DNA of 6,060 bases, taken from assembly GCA_002329525.1 (NCBI GenBank), contig DCTI01000174.1:1887-7946 (forward strand), read 5' to 3'. Source of the stretch: Negativicutes bacterium UBA1444 (GTDB taxonomy: Bacteria > Bacillota > Negativicutes > UBA1444). Made by a program: the position numbers and the translations under genes. Of the stretch, positions 1 through 5,664 are shown piece after piece. Within the stretch, counting starts at the first letter, position 1. Every line of letters starts with the position of its first letter. The notes below the pieces were generated by a model that did no database searches, was not told the DNA's origin, and saw nothing but the letters and a program-made list of their open reading frames with translations.

Positions 1-68
1 CATTGCCCGAACTGTTGCCATACGGATTCAGCCAGGGACAGATGGAAGGGGCCGCAAGGAATGAGTGA
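1..68 (+). CDS. cdd: Cytidine deaminase, C-terminal tail (partial)
   Basis: The window opens inside a gene whose reading frame (codons from position 3) gives LPELLPYGFSQGQMEGAARN, then Glu and a TGA stop at 66-68. The ELLPYGFS stretch matches the usual C-terminal ELLP.(A/G)F motif of bacterial cytidine deaminase, which turns cytidine or deoxycytidine into the uridine form for pyrimidine salvage. Cdd commonly sits just upstream of era in Firmicutes, which supports the call. The stop overlaps the era start by 8 bp, so the two genes are probably translationally coupled. The catalytic HAE and PCxxC zinc motifs lie outside the window, so the call rests on about 21 residues and on context. Confidence 0.65.
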   Translation, partial: LPELLPYGFSQGQMEGAARNE

Positions 69-975
69 AGAGGGCAAACATTATAAATCCGGCTTTGTGG
101 CTGTCATCGGACGGCCCAATGTCGGCAAGTCGACCTTACTGAATCAGCTGGTCGGCCAAAAAATCGCGATCGTTTCCGATACACCGCAAACGACCCGCAA
201 CCGCATCTTGGGCATTTTGACGCAACCAGACGCGCAGATTCTATTTTTGGATACTCCCGGCATTCACAAACCGCAGCACAAGCTGGGTGAGTATATGGTG
301 AAAAGCGCCCGGGGAGCACTGAAGGAAGTCGACCTGATTCTGTTTGTGTCGGATGCGACGGAGTCGTTCGGAGCGGGCGAACATTATATTCTGGAGATGC
401 TGAAAGACGAAGCAACCCCGGTTGTATTGGTGTTGAACAAGGTCGATTTGTTGCCCAAAGAAAAATTGCTGCCGGTGATCACCCAATACTCCGGATTCCG
501 CGATTTTGCGGCAATTGTGCCATTGTCGGCCCTAACCGGAGAAAATACGGAACGCTTGCTGTCGGTGATCAAGGAAGCGTTGCCGGAAGGACCGCAGTAT
601 TATCCGGACGATGAAGTGACGGATCAACCGGAACGGGTGGTGGCCGCCGAACTCATTCGTGAAAAGATATTCCGCCTGACCCGGGATGAAATTCCCCACT
701 CTTCGGTCGTCGAGGTCGAAGAAATGAAAACCCGCCCGAACGGCGATGTGTTTTTACGAGCCACCATCTATGTCGAACGCGACTCGCAAAAAGGCATTGT
801 TATTGGGGCCGGCGGAGCCATGTTGAAAGAAATTGGCCGGCAGGCGCGACTGGAAATGGAAAATTTGTTCGGATCCCGCTTTTTTGTCGATCTCTGGGTC
901 AAGGTCAAAAAGGATTGGCGTAACAAGGACGGGAGCCTGCGATTATTCGGCTATGACGATCGGGACAATGGATGA
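61..975 (+). CDS. era: GTPase Era, ribosome assembly factor
   Basis: Era is an essential GTPase that binds the 3' end of 16S rRNA through its KH domain and helps mature the 30S subunit. At 304 residues it has normal length. The GTPase domain shows the P-loop GRPNVGKST (17-25), a switch I region with TPQTTRN (41-47), DTPG (64-67), NKVD (126-129) and SAL (156-158). A linker with PEGPQYYPDD leads to the KH domain, where IVIGAGGAMLKEIG (246-259) carries the GxxG RNA-binding loop. The ATG at 61 follows GGAAGGGG by about 9 nt and lies inside the end of cdd. All key residues are present and nothing is unusual. Confidence 0.98.
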   Translation: MSEEGKHYKSGFVAVIGRPNVGKSTLLNQLVGQKIAIVSDTPQTTRNRILGILTQPDAQILFLDTPGIHKPQHKLGEYMVKSARGALKEVDLILFVSDATESFGAGEHYILEMLKDEATPVVLVLNKVDLLPKEKLLPVITQYSGFRDFAAIVPLSALTGENTERLLSVIKEALPEGPQYYPDDEVTDQPERVVAAELIREKIFRLTRDEIPHSSVVEVEEMKTRPNGDVFLRATIYVERDSQKGIVIGAGGAMLKEIGRQARLEMENLFGSRFFVDLWVKVKKDWRNKDGSLRLFGYDDRDNG

Positions 976-1003
976 ATTCCGGAAAAAGTGAGATGCGACG
1001 GAC

Positions 1004-1585
1004 ATGAACAGAGTATCGCGATATTTCCTTAATGGCGTTATTGTTCTGATCCCCATCGCTATTACGGCTTTCGTCGTGGTTCAGGTATTTATTTTCACTG
1101 AATGGTTGGTTGGTCGCTTTTTACCGTCGTTTCTGCGATTTCCCGGCATGGCGCTGCTGGTGATGCTGGCCGGAATTACGACAATCGGCCTGCTGTCAAC
1201 GCATTGGGCGCTGAGGTGGCTGTTGACCCGGACGGAAAAAATGCTTAATCTGCTGCCGGGTGTCAAATTCATCTATAATAGTGTCAAACAACTATCATCG
1301 GCAATGCTGGACTCGCAAAGCCTGCTGAAAAACCCTGTGCTGGTGCAGTTCCCGCATCCCGGCAGCTGGGTGTTAGGGTTCTTGGCCGCCGACCTGAGTA
1401 ATAGTCTGGCGGAACATTTACCGGGAAGACATGTTTGCGTTTTTGTGCCGATGAGTCTGAACCTGACGGCTGGTTACAATATTCTGGTCCGGGAGGACGA
1501 GATCCGTCCCCTTGACGTAACCGGCGAAAGCGCGTTACAGTATGTCTTGACGGCGGGCAGCGTCATGCCCAGAAAATCGTCGTGA
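1004..1585 (+). CDS. DUF502 family integral membrane protein
   Basis: This 193-residue protein belongs to the DUF502 family of small membrane proteins, whose function is not established. Two hydrophobic segments are visible, about residues 10-32 (VIVLIPIAITAFVVVQVFIF region) and 47-66 (PGMALLVMLAGITTIGLL). They are followed by a soluble C-terminal part with the family's PGVKFIYNSVKQL segment (85-97) and a VFVPMSLNLTAGY stretch (146-158). The family often has a TPNPTSG-like sequence at that last spot, so this copy is somewhat divergent there. The ATG at 1004 was chosen because another ATG at 993 runs into a stop after four codons. It lies 28 bp downstream of era and is presumably co-transcribed with it. 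Confidence 0.85.
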   Translation: MNRVSRYFLNGVIVLIPIAITAFVVVQVFIFTEWLVGRFLPSFLRFPGMALLVMLAGITTIGLLSTHWALRWLLTRTEKMLNLLPGVKFIYNSVKQLSSAMLDSQSLLKNPVLVQFPHPGSWVLGFLAADLSNSLAEHLPGRHVCVFVPMSLNLTAGYNILVREDEIRPLDVTGESALQYVLTAGSVMPRKSS

Positions 1586-1591
1586 TTTTTT

Positions 1592-1604
1592 AAAGAGGTG
1601 ATTG
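1592..1604 (+). promoter_or_regulatory. Ribosome binding site and ambiguous start of the CNNM/CorC gene
   Basis: AAAGAGGTGAT (1592-1602) matches the extended Shine-Dalgarno AAGGAGGTGAT at 10 of 11 positions. The only conventional in-frame start near it is TTG at 1602, just 3 nt after the GAGG core, which is close. An in-frame TGA at 1599-1601 excludes any start further upstream. An ATA codon at 1608 has ideal spacing (9 nt). The next conventional in-frame starts would remove part of the first membrane segment. Confidence 0.6.
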
Positions 1605-2963
1605 GCCATAGACGGTCCTGCTCATAGTATTTTAGCCCTCATTGCAGCATTTGCACTGTTAGTGGTAAATGGTTTTTTTGTGTTGGCCGAATTTTCTTTG
1701 GTGCGAATTCGTAAAACACGTCTGGAAGAGTTGTCACAACGAGGCGACAGCCGAGCTTCCCTGGCCCTTAAAATGGTGGCGAAGCTGGACTCCTATCTTA
1801 GTGCGGTGCAACTAGGGGTTACTCTGGCTTCCCTGGGTTTGGGCTGGTTGGGGGAACCGGCGGTGGCGGCGTTTATCGAACCCTTGGTATTTCATTATTT
1901 TCCCGGCTCTACGGTAATATTGCGATCAATCGCCCTAGTGTTGAGCTTTTCTGTGGTTACTTACGTGACGGTGGTATTGGGCGAACTGATTCCTAAAAAT
2001 ATTGCCATGCAAAAAACGGAAACGATGCTGTTATGGTCGGTTTGGCCATTGTATGTTTTTCATCAGTTGGGTTGGCCGATCATTGCCCTGTTCGATCGTA
2101 CGGCGCGCGTCTTGCTGAACCTGATCGGCATTGAGCCGGCGAAAGACGCCGACGTGGCCCATTCGGAAGAAGAGTTGCGCATGATTGTCAGCGCCAGTCG
2201 GCGCGGTGGCGTGCTGGACCAGATGGAAAGCGAACTGATCGACAACGTGTTTGATTTTGCGGACCGGATGGCACGGGAAATCATGATTCCACGTCGTGAT
2301 ATGGTATGCTTATTCGTCGACGATCCTTACGAGGAAAATTTGCGGGTGGTGATGGGGACAGCCCATACCCGCTATCCGCTATGCCGTGAAGACAAGGACC
2401 ACGTACTTGGCATGGTGCATATTCGGGATCTGATGAACTATAACGGAACCCAACATGACAACCCCGACCTGTCTTCGGTAATGCGGGAAGTTCTGATGGT
2501 GCCGGAAGGAATGTCAGTGGCCAAGCTACTGCAATTGATGCGGCATAAAAGAATCCACCTGGCGGTGGTGGTGGATGAGTATGGCGGCACGGCCGGACTG
2601 GTGGCATTGGAAGATGTCATTGAGGAAATTGTCGGCAACATCCAGGATGAGCACGACAAACCGGCAGACCCGGAAATACAACGGATGCCGGATGGTTCAT
2701 TCCAGTTTGACGGTGGTGTGTTGCTGGATGATGTGTTGAAGTTGCTCAACATTCGGTTGGATGAACACGAAGAAGATACGGTGGGCGGCTACATCTTTGG
2801 TCTGTTGGGCCGCCAACCCGCCAAAGGGGATATGGTGGCGATTGGCGATTATCGGTTCAAAGTATTGAAGACGGACGGGTTTCGCATTTTACGGGTTTTG
2901 GCCAGCCCGACGGTCCCGCCGGCGGAGCCGCCAGACGCCGATTTGGGGAGCGTACTGTCTTGA
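1602..2963 (+). CDS. CNNM/CorC (HlyC/CorC) family transporter with CBS domains
   Basis: This 453-residue membrane protein belongs to the CNNM/CorC family, members of which are linked to magnesium or other divalent cation export and homeostasis. The older 'hemolysin' name is misleading. Domains in order are a CNNM (DUF21) membrane domain at about 8-180, with NGFFVLAEFSLVR (23-35) and GELIPKNIA (127-135); a CBS pair at about 215-345, containing IMIPRRDM and VDEYGGTAGLVALEDVIEEI (324-343); and a C-terminal CorC_HlyC domain at about 358-434, containing FDGGVLLDDV and DTVGGYIFGLLG. The family, length and domain order are clear, but substrate and direction cannot be read from sequence. The start is taken as TTG at 1602 (ATA at 1608 is possible). 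The end overlaps recO by 4 bp. Confidence 0.95.
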   Translation: MAIDGPAHSILALIAAFALLVVNGFFVLAEFSLVRIRKTRLEELSQRGDSRASLALKMVAKLDSYLSAVQLGVTLASLGLGWLGEPAVAAFIEPLVFHYFPGSTVILRSIALVLSFSVVTYVTVVLGELIPKNIAMQKTETMLLWSVWPLYVFHQLGWPIIALFDRTARVLLNLIGIEPAKDADVAHSEEELRMIVSASRRGGVLDQMESELIDNVFDFADRMAREIMIPRRDMVCLFVDDPYEENLRVVMGTAHTRYPLCREDKDHVLGMVHIRDLMNYNGTQHDNPDLSSVMREVLMVPEGMSVAKLLQLMRHKRIHLAVVVDEYGGTAGLVALEDVIEEIVGNIQDEHDKPADPEIQRMPDGSFQFDGGVLLDDVLKLLNIRLDEHEEDTVGGYIFGLLGRQPAKGDMVAIGDYRFKVLKTDGFRILRVLASPTVPPAEPPDADLGSVLS

Positions 2964-3718
2964 TTCAGCAATATGTGACCGAAGCCTTGATCCTCTCGGT
3001 ACGGGACATGGGCGAAGCTGATCGGTTGGCGGTATTGTTTTCCCGCGAACATGGAAAATTGTCTGCCGCCGCGTATGGCGCACGGCGGCCACGCAGTCGT
3101 CTGGCCGGAACGGTGCAGAGTTTCGCGCAGGTTTCGGTTTCCCTGATGCCGGGCCGTAATTTGGATACCATCGGTCAGTGCGAAGTAAAACGGAGTTTCC
3201 GGGAATTGCGCGAAGATCTTGTTCTGATGACCTATGCGGCATTCTTGACCGAACTGGTCGCCGAACTCTGGCCCGAGCGTTCTCCAGAACCATCGGCGTA
3301 CGATGTGTTGACGTTTGCTCTCGCATTTCTTTCGGAACGAAATCCCCGCTTGGTTTCTCTGGCTGGCGCCTGGCAATTGTTGGCGTTGGCTGGTTTTCAT
3401 CCGGAATATGAGAGGTGCGTCGTTTGCGGGCAACTCTTGACTTTGCCGGCTTTTTTTGATTCCTGCGCCGGTGGTGGAGTATGCCCGACCTGCGAACATG
3501 CCGGCCTGCAGCCATTAGACGATGCCGTATGCGGTTTTATTGACCGCTTGCTCAACCTGAACTGGCAACAACCGCCGGCGTTTAAGGTGACAGGAGCCGT
3601 TTTACTGCAGGCGGAAAAAATATTGATTGAATTCATTGCCCATCGTCTGGAACGCCCCTTGAAATCCATTCGATTTATTCAGATGATGAAAGGAACGGAG
3701 CGTCTGGAGGAAAGATAA
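2960..3718 (+). CDS. recO: DNA repair protein RecO
   Basis: RecO works with RecR (and RecF) to load RecA onto SSB-coated single-stranded DNA in recombinational repair. The 252-residue length is typical. The N-terminal OB-fold region (about 1-80) starts with the family-like TEALILSVRDMGEADRL (7-23) and has the basic stretch GARRPRSRLAG. The C-terminal helical part holds a four-cysteine zinc site: CVVC (153-156) and CPTC (175-178). The TTG start at 2960 overlaps the preceding stop as TTGA, and GGGGAG at 2945-2950 gives good spacing of 9 nt, so translational coupling is likely. The stop TAA shares its last base with the ATG of the next gene. RecO next to era and glyQ is a usual Firmicute arrangement. 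Confidence 0.96.
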   Translation: MIQQYVTEALILSVRDMGEADRLAVLFSREHGKLSAAAYGARRPRSRLAGTVQSFAQVSVSLMPGRNLDTIGQCEVKRSFRELREDLVLMTYAAFLTELVAELWPERSPEPSAYDVLTFALAFLSERNPRLVSLAGAWQLLALAGFHPEYERCVVCGQLLTLPAFFDSCAGGGVCPTCEHAGLQPLDDAVCGFIDRLLNLNWQQPPAFKVTGAVLLQAEKILIEFIAHRLERPLKSIRFIQMMKGTERLEER

Positions 3719-4065
3719 TGGCAGCGATCCTGATGACCGTCAATCTTGAGGAAGGAATGCCGACCGTGCCGCAGGCACAAAGCCGGCTGATCGCCGAACT
3801 GGGACGCGCGCGGGCGTCCGGGGCCAAGGCTGTGAAGTTGATTCACGGCTATGGTTCTTCTGGAGTCGGGGGAAAATTGAAGATTGGTGTACGGCAATTT
3901 TTGAGCACAAAAAAACGGCAAAACAAAATCCAAACTTTTGTCGCCGGCGAAGAATGGGATATTTTTGACGAAGAGTCCCGCAGGTTGCTGGCCGATTGTC
4001 CCGACTTGGCCAAAGATCGCGATCTGGGACGGGGCAACCCGGGCATTACGATGGTCTTGCTGTAG
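3718..4065 (+). CDS. Stand-alone Smr-domain protein
   Basis: This 115-residue protein is essentially a single Smr domain, the small fold found at the C terminus of MutS2 and in free-standing proteins that often act as nucleases on DNA or RNA. The diagnostic segment is AVKLIHGYGSSGVGGKLK (38-55), equal to the family's IIHGkG..GxLr motif, and the GNPGITMVLL end (107-115 region) matches the final GxGxTxVxL strand. The first family motif, normally LDLHG, is degenerate here (VNLEEGMP, 8-15), so nuclease activity is uncertain. The start is firm: GGAGGAAAG lies just upstream, and ATG overlaps the recO stop by 1 bp (TAATG). It appears to be the last gene of the operon. No rho-independent terminator is evident after it. 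Confidence 0.85.
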   Translation: MAAILMTVNLEEGMPTVPQAQSRLIAELGRARASGAKAVKLIHGYGSSGVGGKLKIGVRQFLSTKKRQNKIQTFVAGEEWDIFDEESRRLLADCPDLAKDRDLGRGNPGITMVLL

Positions 4066-4073
4066 CCAATCTT

Positions 4074-4091
4074 TGTCAACAATGATTGACA
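4074..4091 (+). promoter_or_regulatory. TGTCAA-N6-TTGACA inverted repeat, possible operator/-35 region
   Basis: TGTCAA (4074-4079) and TTGACA (4086-4091) form a perfect 6-bp inverted repeat around a 6-nt spacer, in the 81-bp gap before the response regulator. The right arm equals the sigma-A -35 consensus. A TACAAT sits at 4106-4111, but the 14-nt gap is shorter than the usual 16-18, and TATAGA at 4115-4120 is too far (23 nt). No T-run follows, so it does not look like a terminator. I infer a promoter and perhaps operator region for the response regulator, without strong support. Confidence 0.35.
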
Positions 4092-4146
4092 CATAGGGCT
4101 GGCGCTACAATCAGTATAGAAATTACGCAATGAGAGGGATCACTCA

Positions 4147-4941
4147 GTGGCACGGATACTGGTGGTGGATGATTCAACGACAATCCGGCGGTTGTTGCGG
4201 GATATGCTGACAGGGGCCGGACACCAAGTCGTGGGGGAAGCGGATACCGGCGTGAAAGCCTATACGGAGTATGTGCGCCTTAAGCCCGACATTGTGACCA
4301 TGGACTTGGGAATGCCGACAATGGACGGGCTGGCTGCGATGTCAAAAATCTTGGCGCCGTTTCCCGAGGCCCGTTTTTTAGTGATCAGCGCCATGGAACA
4401 GCGGCAAGTGATCGAAGAAGCTTTGGAGCGCGGCGCTCGCGGTTTTTTGTTGAAGCCGTTCACCGAGCCTCAGGTGAAAGAGGCCGTTGCCTCCATCCTG
4501 AAACAACCGTTCAGCACAACCGAATTTCGGGAAAAGGCGAGGCGATATCGCAGCAGTAAAAAGAATGAGTCGCAAGCTGATAACGCCTTTGCGGAGGTGT
4601 TTTCTCCCTATAATGTGGAACGGGCTGCAAACGGATCCATCCGGATCGAAATCAATCCACATTTCTCGGTGGGAAGCTGTGCCGCTCTGGCGCTGGAGAC
4701 GAAGTTCGAATGCCAAGCCGTCTGCCCCGGCGTAAAATTCGATTTTGGCGGGACGGGACATTTGGACCGCAAAGCACTGGCTGCGCTCAACAAGCTCATG
4801 TATGAACTGCATCAAACTTGTGGTGGGGTGACCGCTATTATTCCCAACGACAAAATGGTTCGACAAATCCAGGATGATCATGCGGCCGATGGGCAATTAA
4901 CTTTTTTGGCGTTATTGGTCGAAGAAACCCAGAAAATTTAA
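4147..4941 (+). CDS. Response regulator with receiver domain and C-terminal STAS-like domain
   Basis: A CheY-like receiver covers about residues 1-120 with all phosphorylation residues in place: acidic pair D8/D9, phospho-acceptor D53 (in TMDLGMP), S81 and K103 (in LLKPF). After a basic, hydrophilic linker (about 125-160) the C-terminal 100 residues carry no DNA-binding helix-turn-helix that I can see. Instead they show a STAS-like pattern: a short strand (SIRIEINP, 164-171), a strand ending in KFDFGG (197-202), then LDRKALAALNKLMYELHQ (206-223), CGGVTAIIPND (225-235) and an amphipathic end. STAS domains are protein-interaction modules of the anti-anti-sigma type. The serine they often phosphorylate (D-S/T-S-G) is replaced here by LDRKA. 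The GTG start follows GAGAGGGATC (4131-4140). No histidine kinase is in the window. The receiver is certain; the STAS assignment is by eye. Confidence 0.85.
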   Translation: MARILVVDDSTTIRRLLRDMLTGAGHQVVGEADTGVKAYTEYVRLKPDIVTMDLGMPTMDGLAAMSKILAPFPEARFLVISAMEQRQVIEEALERGARGFLLKPFTEPQVKEAVASILKQPFSTTEFREKARRYRSSKKNESQADNAFAEVFSPYNVERAANGSIRIEINPHFSVGSCAALALETKFECQAVCPGVKFDFGGTGHLDRKALAALNKLMYELHQTCGGVTAIIPNDKMVRQIQDDHAADGQLTFLALLVEETQKI

Positions 4942-5240
4942 AGCAGCTTCCAGTCATCGATCGTGAGAAATTTAAACCAGAGCAGGCGGCGCAGGGAAAT
5001 CGTGAAATGCCCCGGGATGAATAGCGACTTGGGCATATACACTTCAATGCCGGTTACTGTTAGATGATTGTAACGGTCCATGTCCTTGGCGGACGGTTCG
5101 CCCAATCGCACGGATGGGCCCAGATTGATTTTACATCAGCCGATACGGGAATCGCGAGTTTCTACGAGCAACACAGCGCCGCCGTTTTGTCGGATATATT
5201 GTTCGGCGCTGGTTGTGAAACGGATTTCTAATTTGGCCAT
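4938..5240 (-). CDS. Putative selenoprotein with Sec-Cys (UC) motif, HesB-like; TGA at codon 35 read as Sec
   Basis: Read on the minus strand, ATG at 5240-5238 opens a frame of 100 codons ending with TAA (4940-4938). It is interrupted only by TGA at 5138-5136 (codon 35). The N-terminal part begins MAKLEIRFTTSAEQYIRQNG, then GAVLLVETRDSRIG; TGA follows, then Cys, KINLGPSVRLGEPSA, and later GIEVYMPKSL before the C terminus LTIDDWKLL. Protein-like sequence thus continues past the TGA in the same frame. I recall a family named for a CC or Sec-Cys pair ('CC/Se motif family (seleno)protein') with similar GPSVRLG and VY.PKSL elements, distantly resembling HesB/IscA iron-sulfur proteins; membership needs a search. 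A perfect GGAGGTG site lies 6 nt upstream, and a SECIS-like hairpin lies downstream of the TGA. Function is unknown; a thiol/selenol redox or metal-binding role is only a guess. The alternative is a nonsense mutation. No Sec machinery genes are in the window. Confidence 0.8.
5100..5119 (-). promoter_or_regulatory. Candidate bacterial SECIS hairpin
   Basis: On the minus-strand RNA, GCCCAUC (5119-5113) pairs with GA plus UGGGC (5107-5106 and 5104-5100). This gives 7 bp with one bulged U (5105) and a 5-nt apical loop CGUGC. The loop starts 23 nt after the UGA, and a G is the second loop base. Known bacterial SECIS elements need a short hairpin inside the coding sequence with a G in the first two loop positions and roughly 16-37 nt from the UGA, so the geometry fits. 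Alternative pairings of the same region exist (for example CAAUC 5127-5123 with GAUUG 5107-5103). SelB binding is inferred. Confidence 0.6.
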
Positions 5241-5244
5241 CAGG

Positions 5245-5251
5245 CACCTCC
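5245..5251 (-). promoter_or_regulatory. Ribosome binding site of the selenoprotein gene
   Basis: GGAGGTG on the minus strand ends just before CCTG and the ATG at 5240, leaving 6 nt after the GGAGG core. This near-ideal site fixes the start of the UGA-containing gene and argues that the frame is translated. Confidence 0.8.
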
Positions 5252-5276
5252 ACAAAGAAAAAGATTATTTGTTACC

Positions 5277-5305
5277 ATTTTACGTTATAAACCGGATCGG
5301 GGCAA
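5277..5305 (-). promoter_or_regulatory. Candidate sigma-A promoter for the selenoprotein gene
   Basis: On the minus strand TTGCCC (5305-5300, 4 of 6 to consensus) is followed after 17 nt by TAAAAT (5282-5277, 5 of 6). Transcription would start near 5270, giving a leader of about 30 nt before the ATG. This is a visual match only. Confidence 0.45.
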
Positions 5306-5333
5306 TCTTCGATTCAAAAGACGCGGCGAAGGC

Positions 5334-5362
5334 TTGATTTTTTTTTGCGTTTTCGATAAGAT
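5334..5362 (+). promoter_or_regulatory. Candidate sigma-A promoter for the glyQ T-box transcript
   Basis: TTGATT (5334-5339) and TAAGAT (5357-5362) are spaced by 17 nt and each match the consensus at 4 of 6 positions; GATAAT (5360-5365) is an alternative -10. Transcription would start near 5369-5370, just before stem I of the T-box, which is where it should. A run of nine T (5338-5346) lies between the two hexamers. Confidence 0.45.
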
Positions 5363-5369
5363 AATTGCA

Positions 5370-5614
5370 GTTACGGTGATGCGGGAAAGAGTAGTCTGCA
5401 ACAGGCCACGGACAGCGAGCCGATGATGGTGGAAGATCGGTGTAGTGCAGATGAAAGGCGTTCCCAAACCGCGAGAGGAAAAGTCCGGTCACGGATCGAG
5501 TAAAGCTCGCCATACAAGCAAGGCGGACTCTGGTAAGAGTCAAGCAGGGTGGAACCGCGGGAATAAACCCGTCCCTGCAACGAGTATGTCGTTGCAGGGA
5601 CGGGTTTTGTTTTT
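5370..5614 (+). promoter_or_regulatory. T-box leader, glycyl-tRNA responsive
   Basis: This RNA leader binds tRNA-Gly and allows read-through into glyQ only when the tRNA is uncharged. Stem I is visible: CGGT (5374-5377) with ACCG (5468-5471), GGGAA (5383-5387) with TTCCC (5461-5465), and TCTGCA (5395-5400) with TGCAGA (5446-5451). The specifier loop lies between, with AGAGTAG on the 5' side. On the 3' side of that loop GAAAGGCG (5453-5460) contains the Gly codon GGC (5457-5459). The conserved distal loop sequence AGCGAGCC...GGTGGAAGATCGGT is at 5414-5442. GACTCT/AGAGTC (5526-5531 and 5536-5541) forms stem III. The T-box consensus AGGGTGGAACCGCG is at 5546-5559; its TGGA (5550-5553) can pair with a tRNA 3' UCCA, fitting a U discriminator on tRNA-Gly. 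The antiterminator forms with CCCGTCCCT and is mutually exclusive with the terminator. Confidence 0.95.
5565..5614 (+). terminator. T-box rho-independent terminator
   Basis: AAACCCGTCCCTGCAACGA (5565-5583) pairs perfectly with 5589-5607, giving a 19-bp stem with the loop GTATG. Four T, one G and five T follow (5605-5614). The 5' arm includes the CCCGTCCCT needed for the antiterminator, so the two structures compete. Confidence 0.95.
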
Positions 5615-5664
5615 CCGACTGCAACGGTCAGACTGATAAAATTTTGAAGGGGGAAGAACTTGGC

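Noticed and set aside
2849..3515. Two long overlapping minus-strand ORFs (208 and 216 codons) opposite recO
   Set aside because: They mirror recO in other frames, are rich in Arg, Pro and Gln, have no recognisable domains, and recO is a clear gene with its zinc motif on the plus strand.
4378..4896. Minus-strand ORF of 172 codons opposite the response regulator
   Set aside because: It is a shadow of a gene with an intact receiver domain on the plus strand.
4938..5135. Separate short gene starting after the TGA
   Set aside because: The frame after the TGA has no ribosome binding site at a suitable start codon, and its content continues the upstream protein, so a single recoded gene explains it better.
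5080..5337. Plus-strand ORF of 85 codons
   Set aside because: It lies antisense to the selenoprotein gene and its promoter, has no convincing ribosome binding site, and exists mainly because that region has few stops.
5308..5346. CTTCG (5308-5312) / CGAAG (5326-5330) followed by a run of nine T, possible terminator
   Set aside because: The stem is only 5 bp with a 13-nt loop, is separated from the T-run, and no plus-strand gene ends nearby; the T-run lies inside the candidate glyQ promoter.
5475..5495. GAGGAAAAGTCCGG, similar to the GAGGAAAGTCC motif of RNase P RNA
   Set aside because: It lies inside a complete T-box leader, differs by an inserted A, and no other RNase P conserved segment follows.
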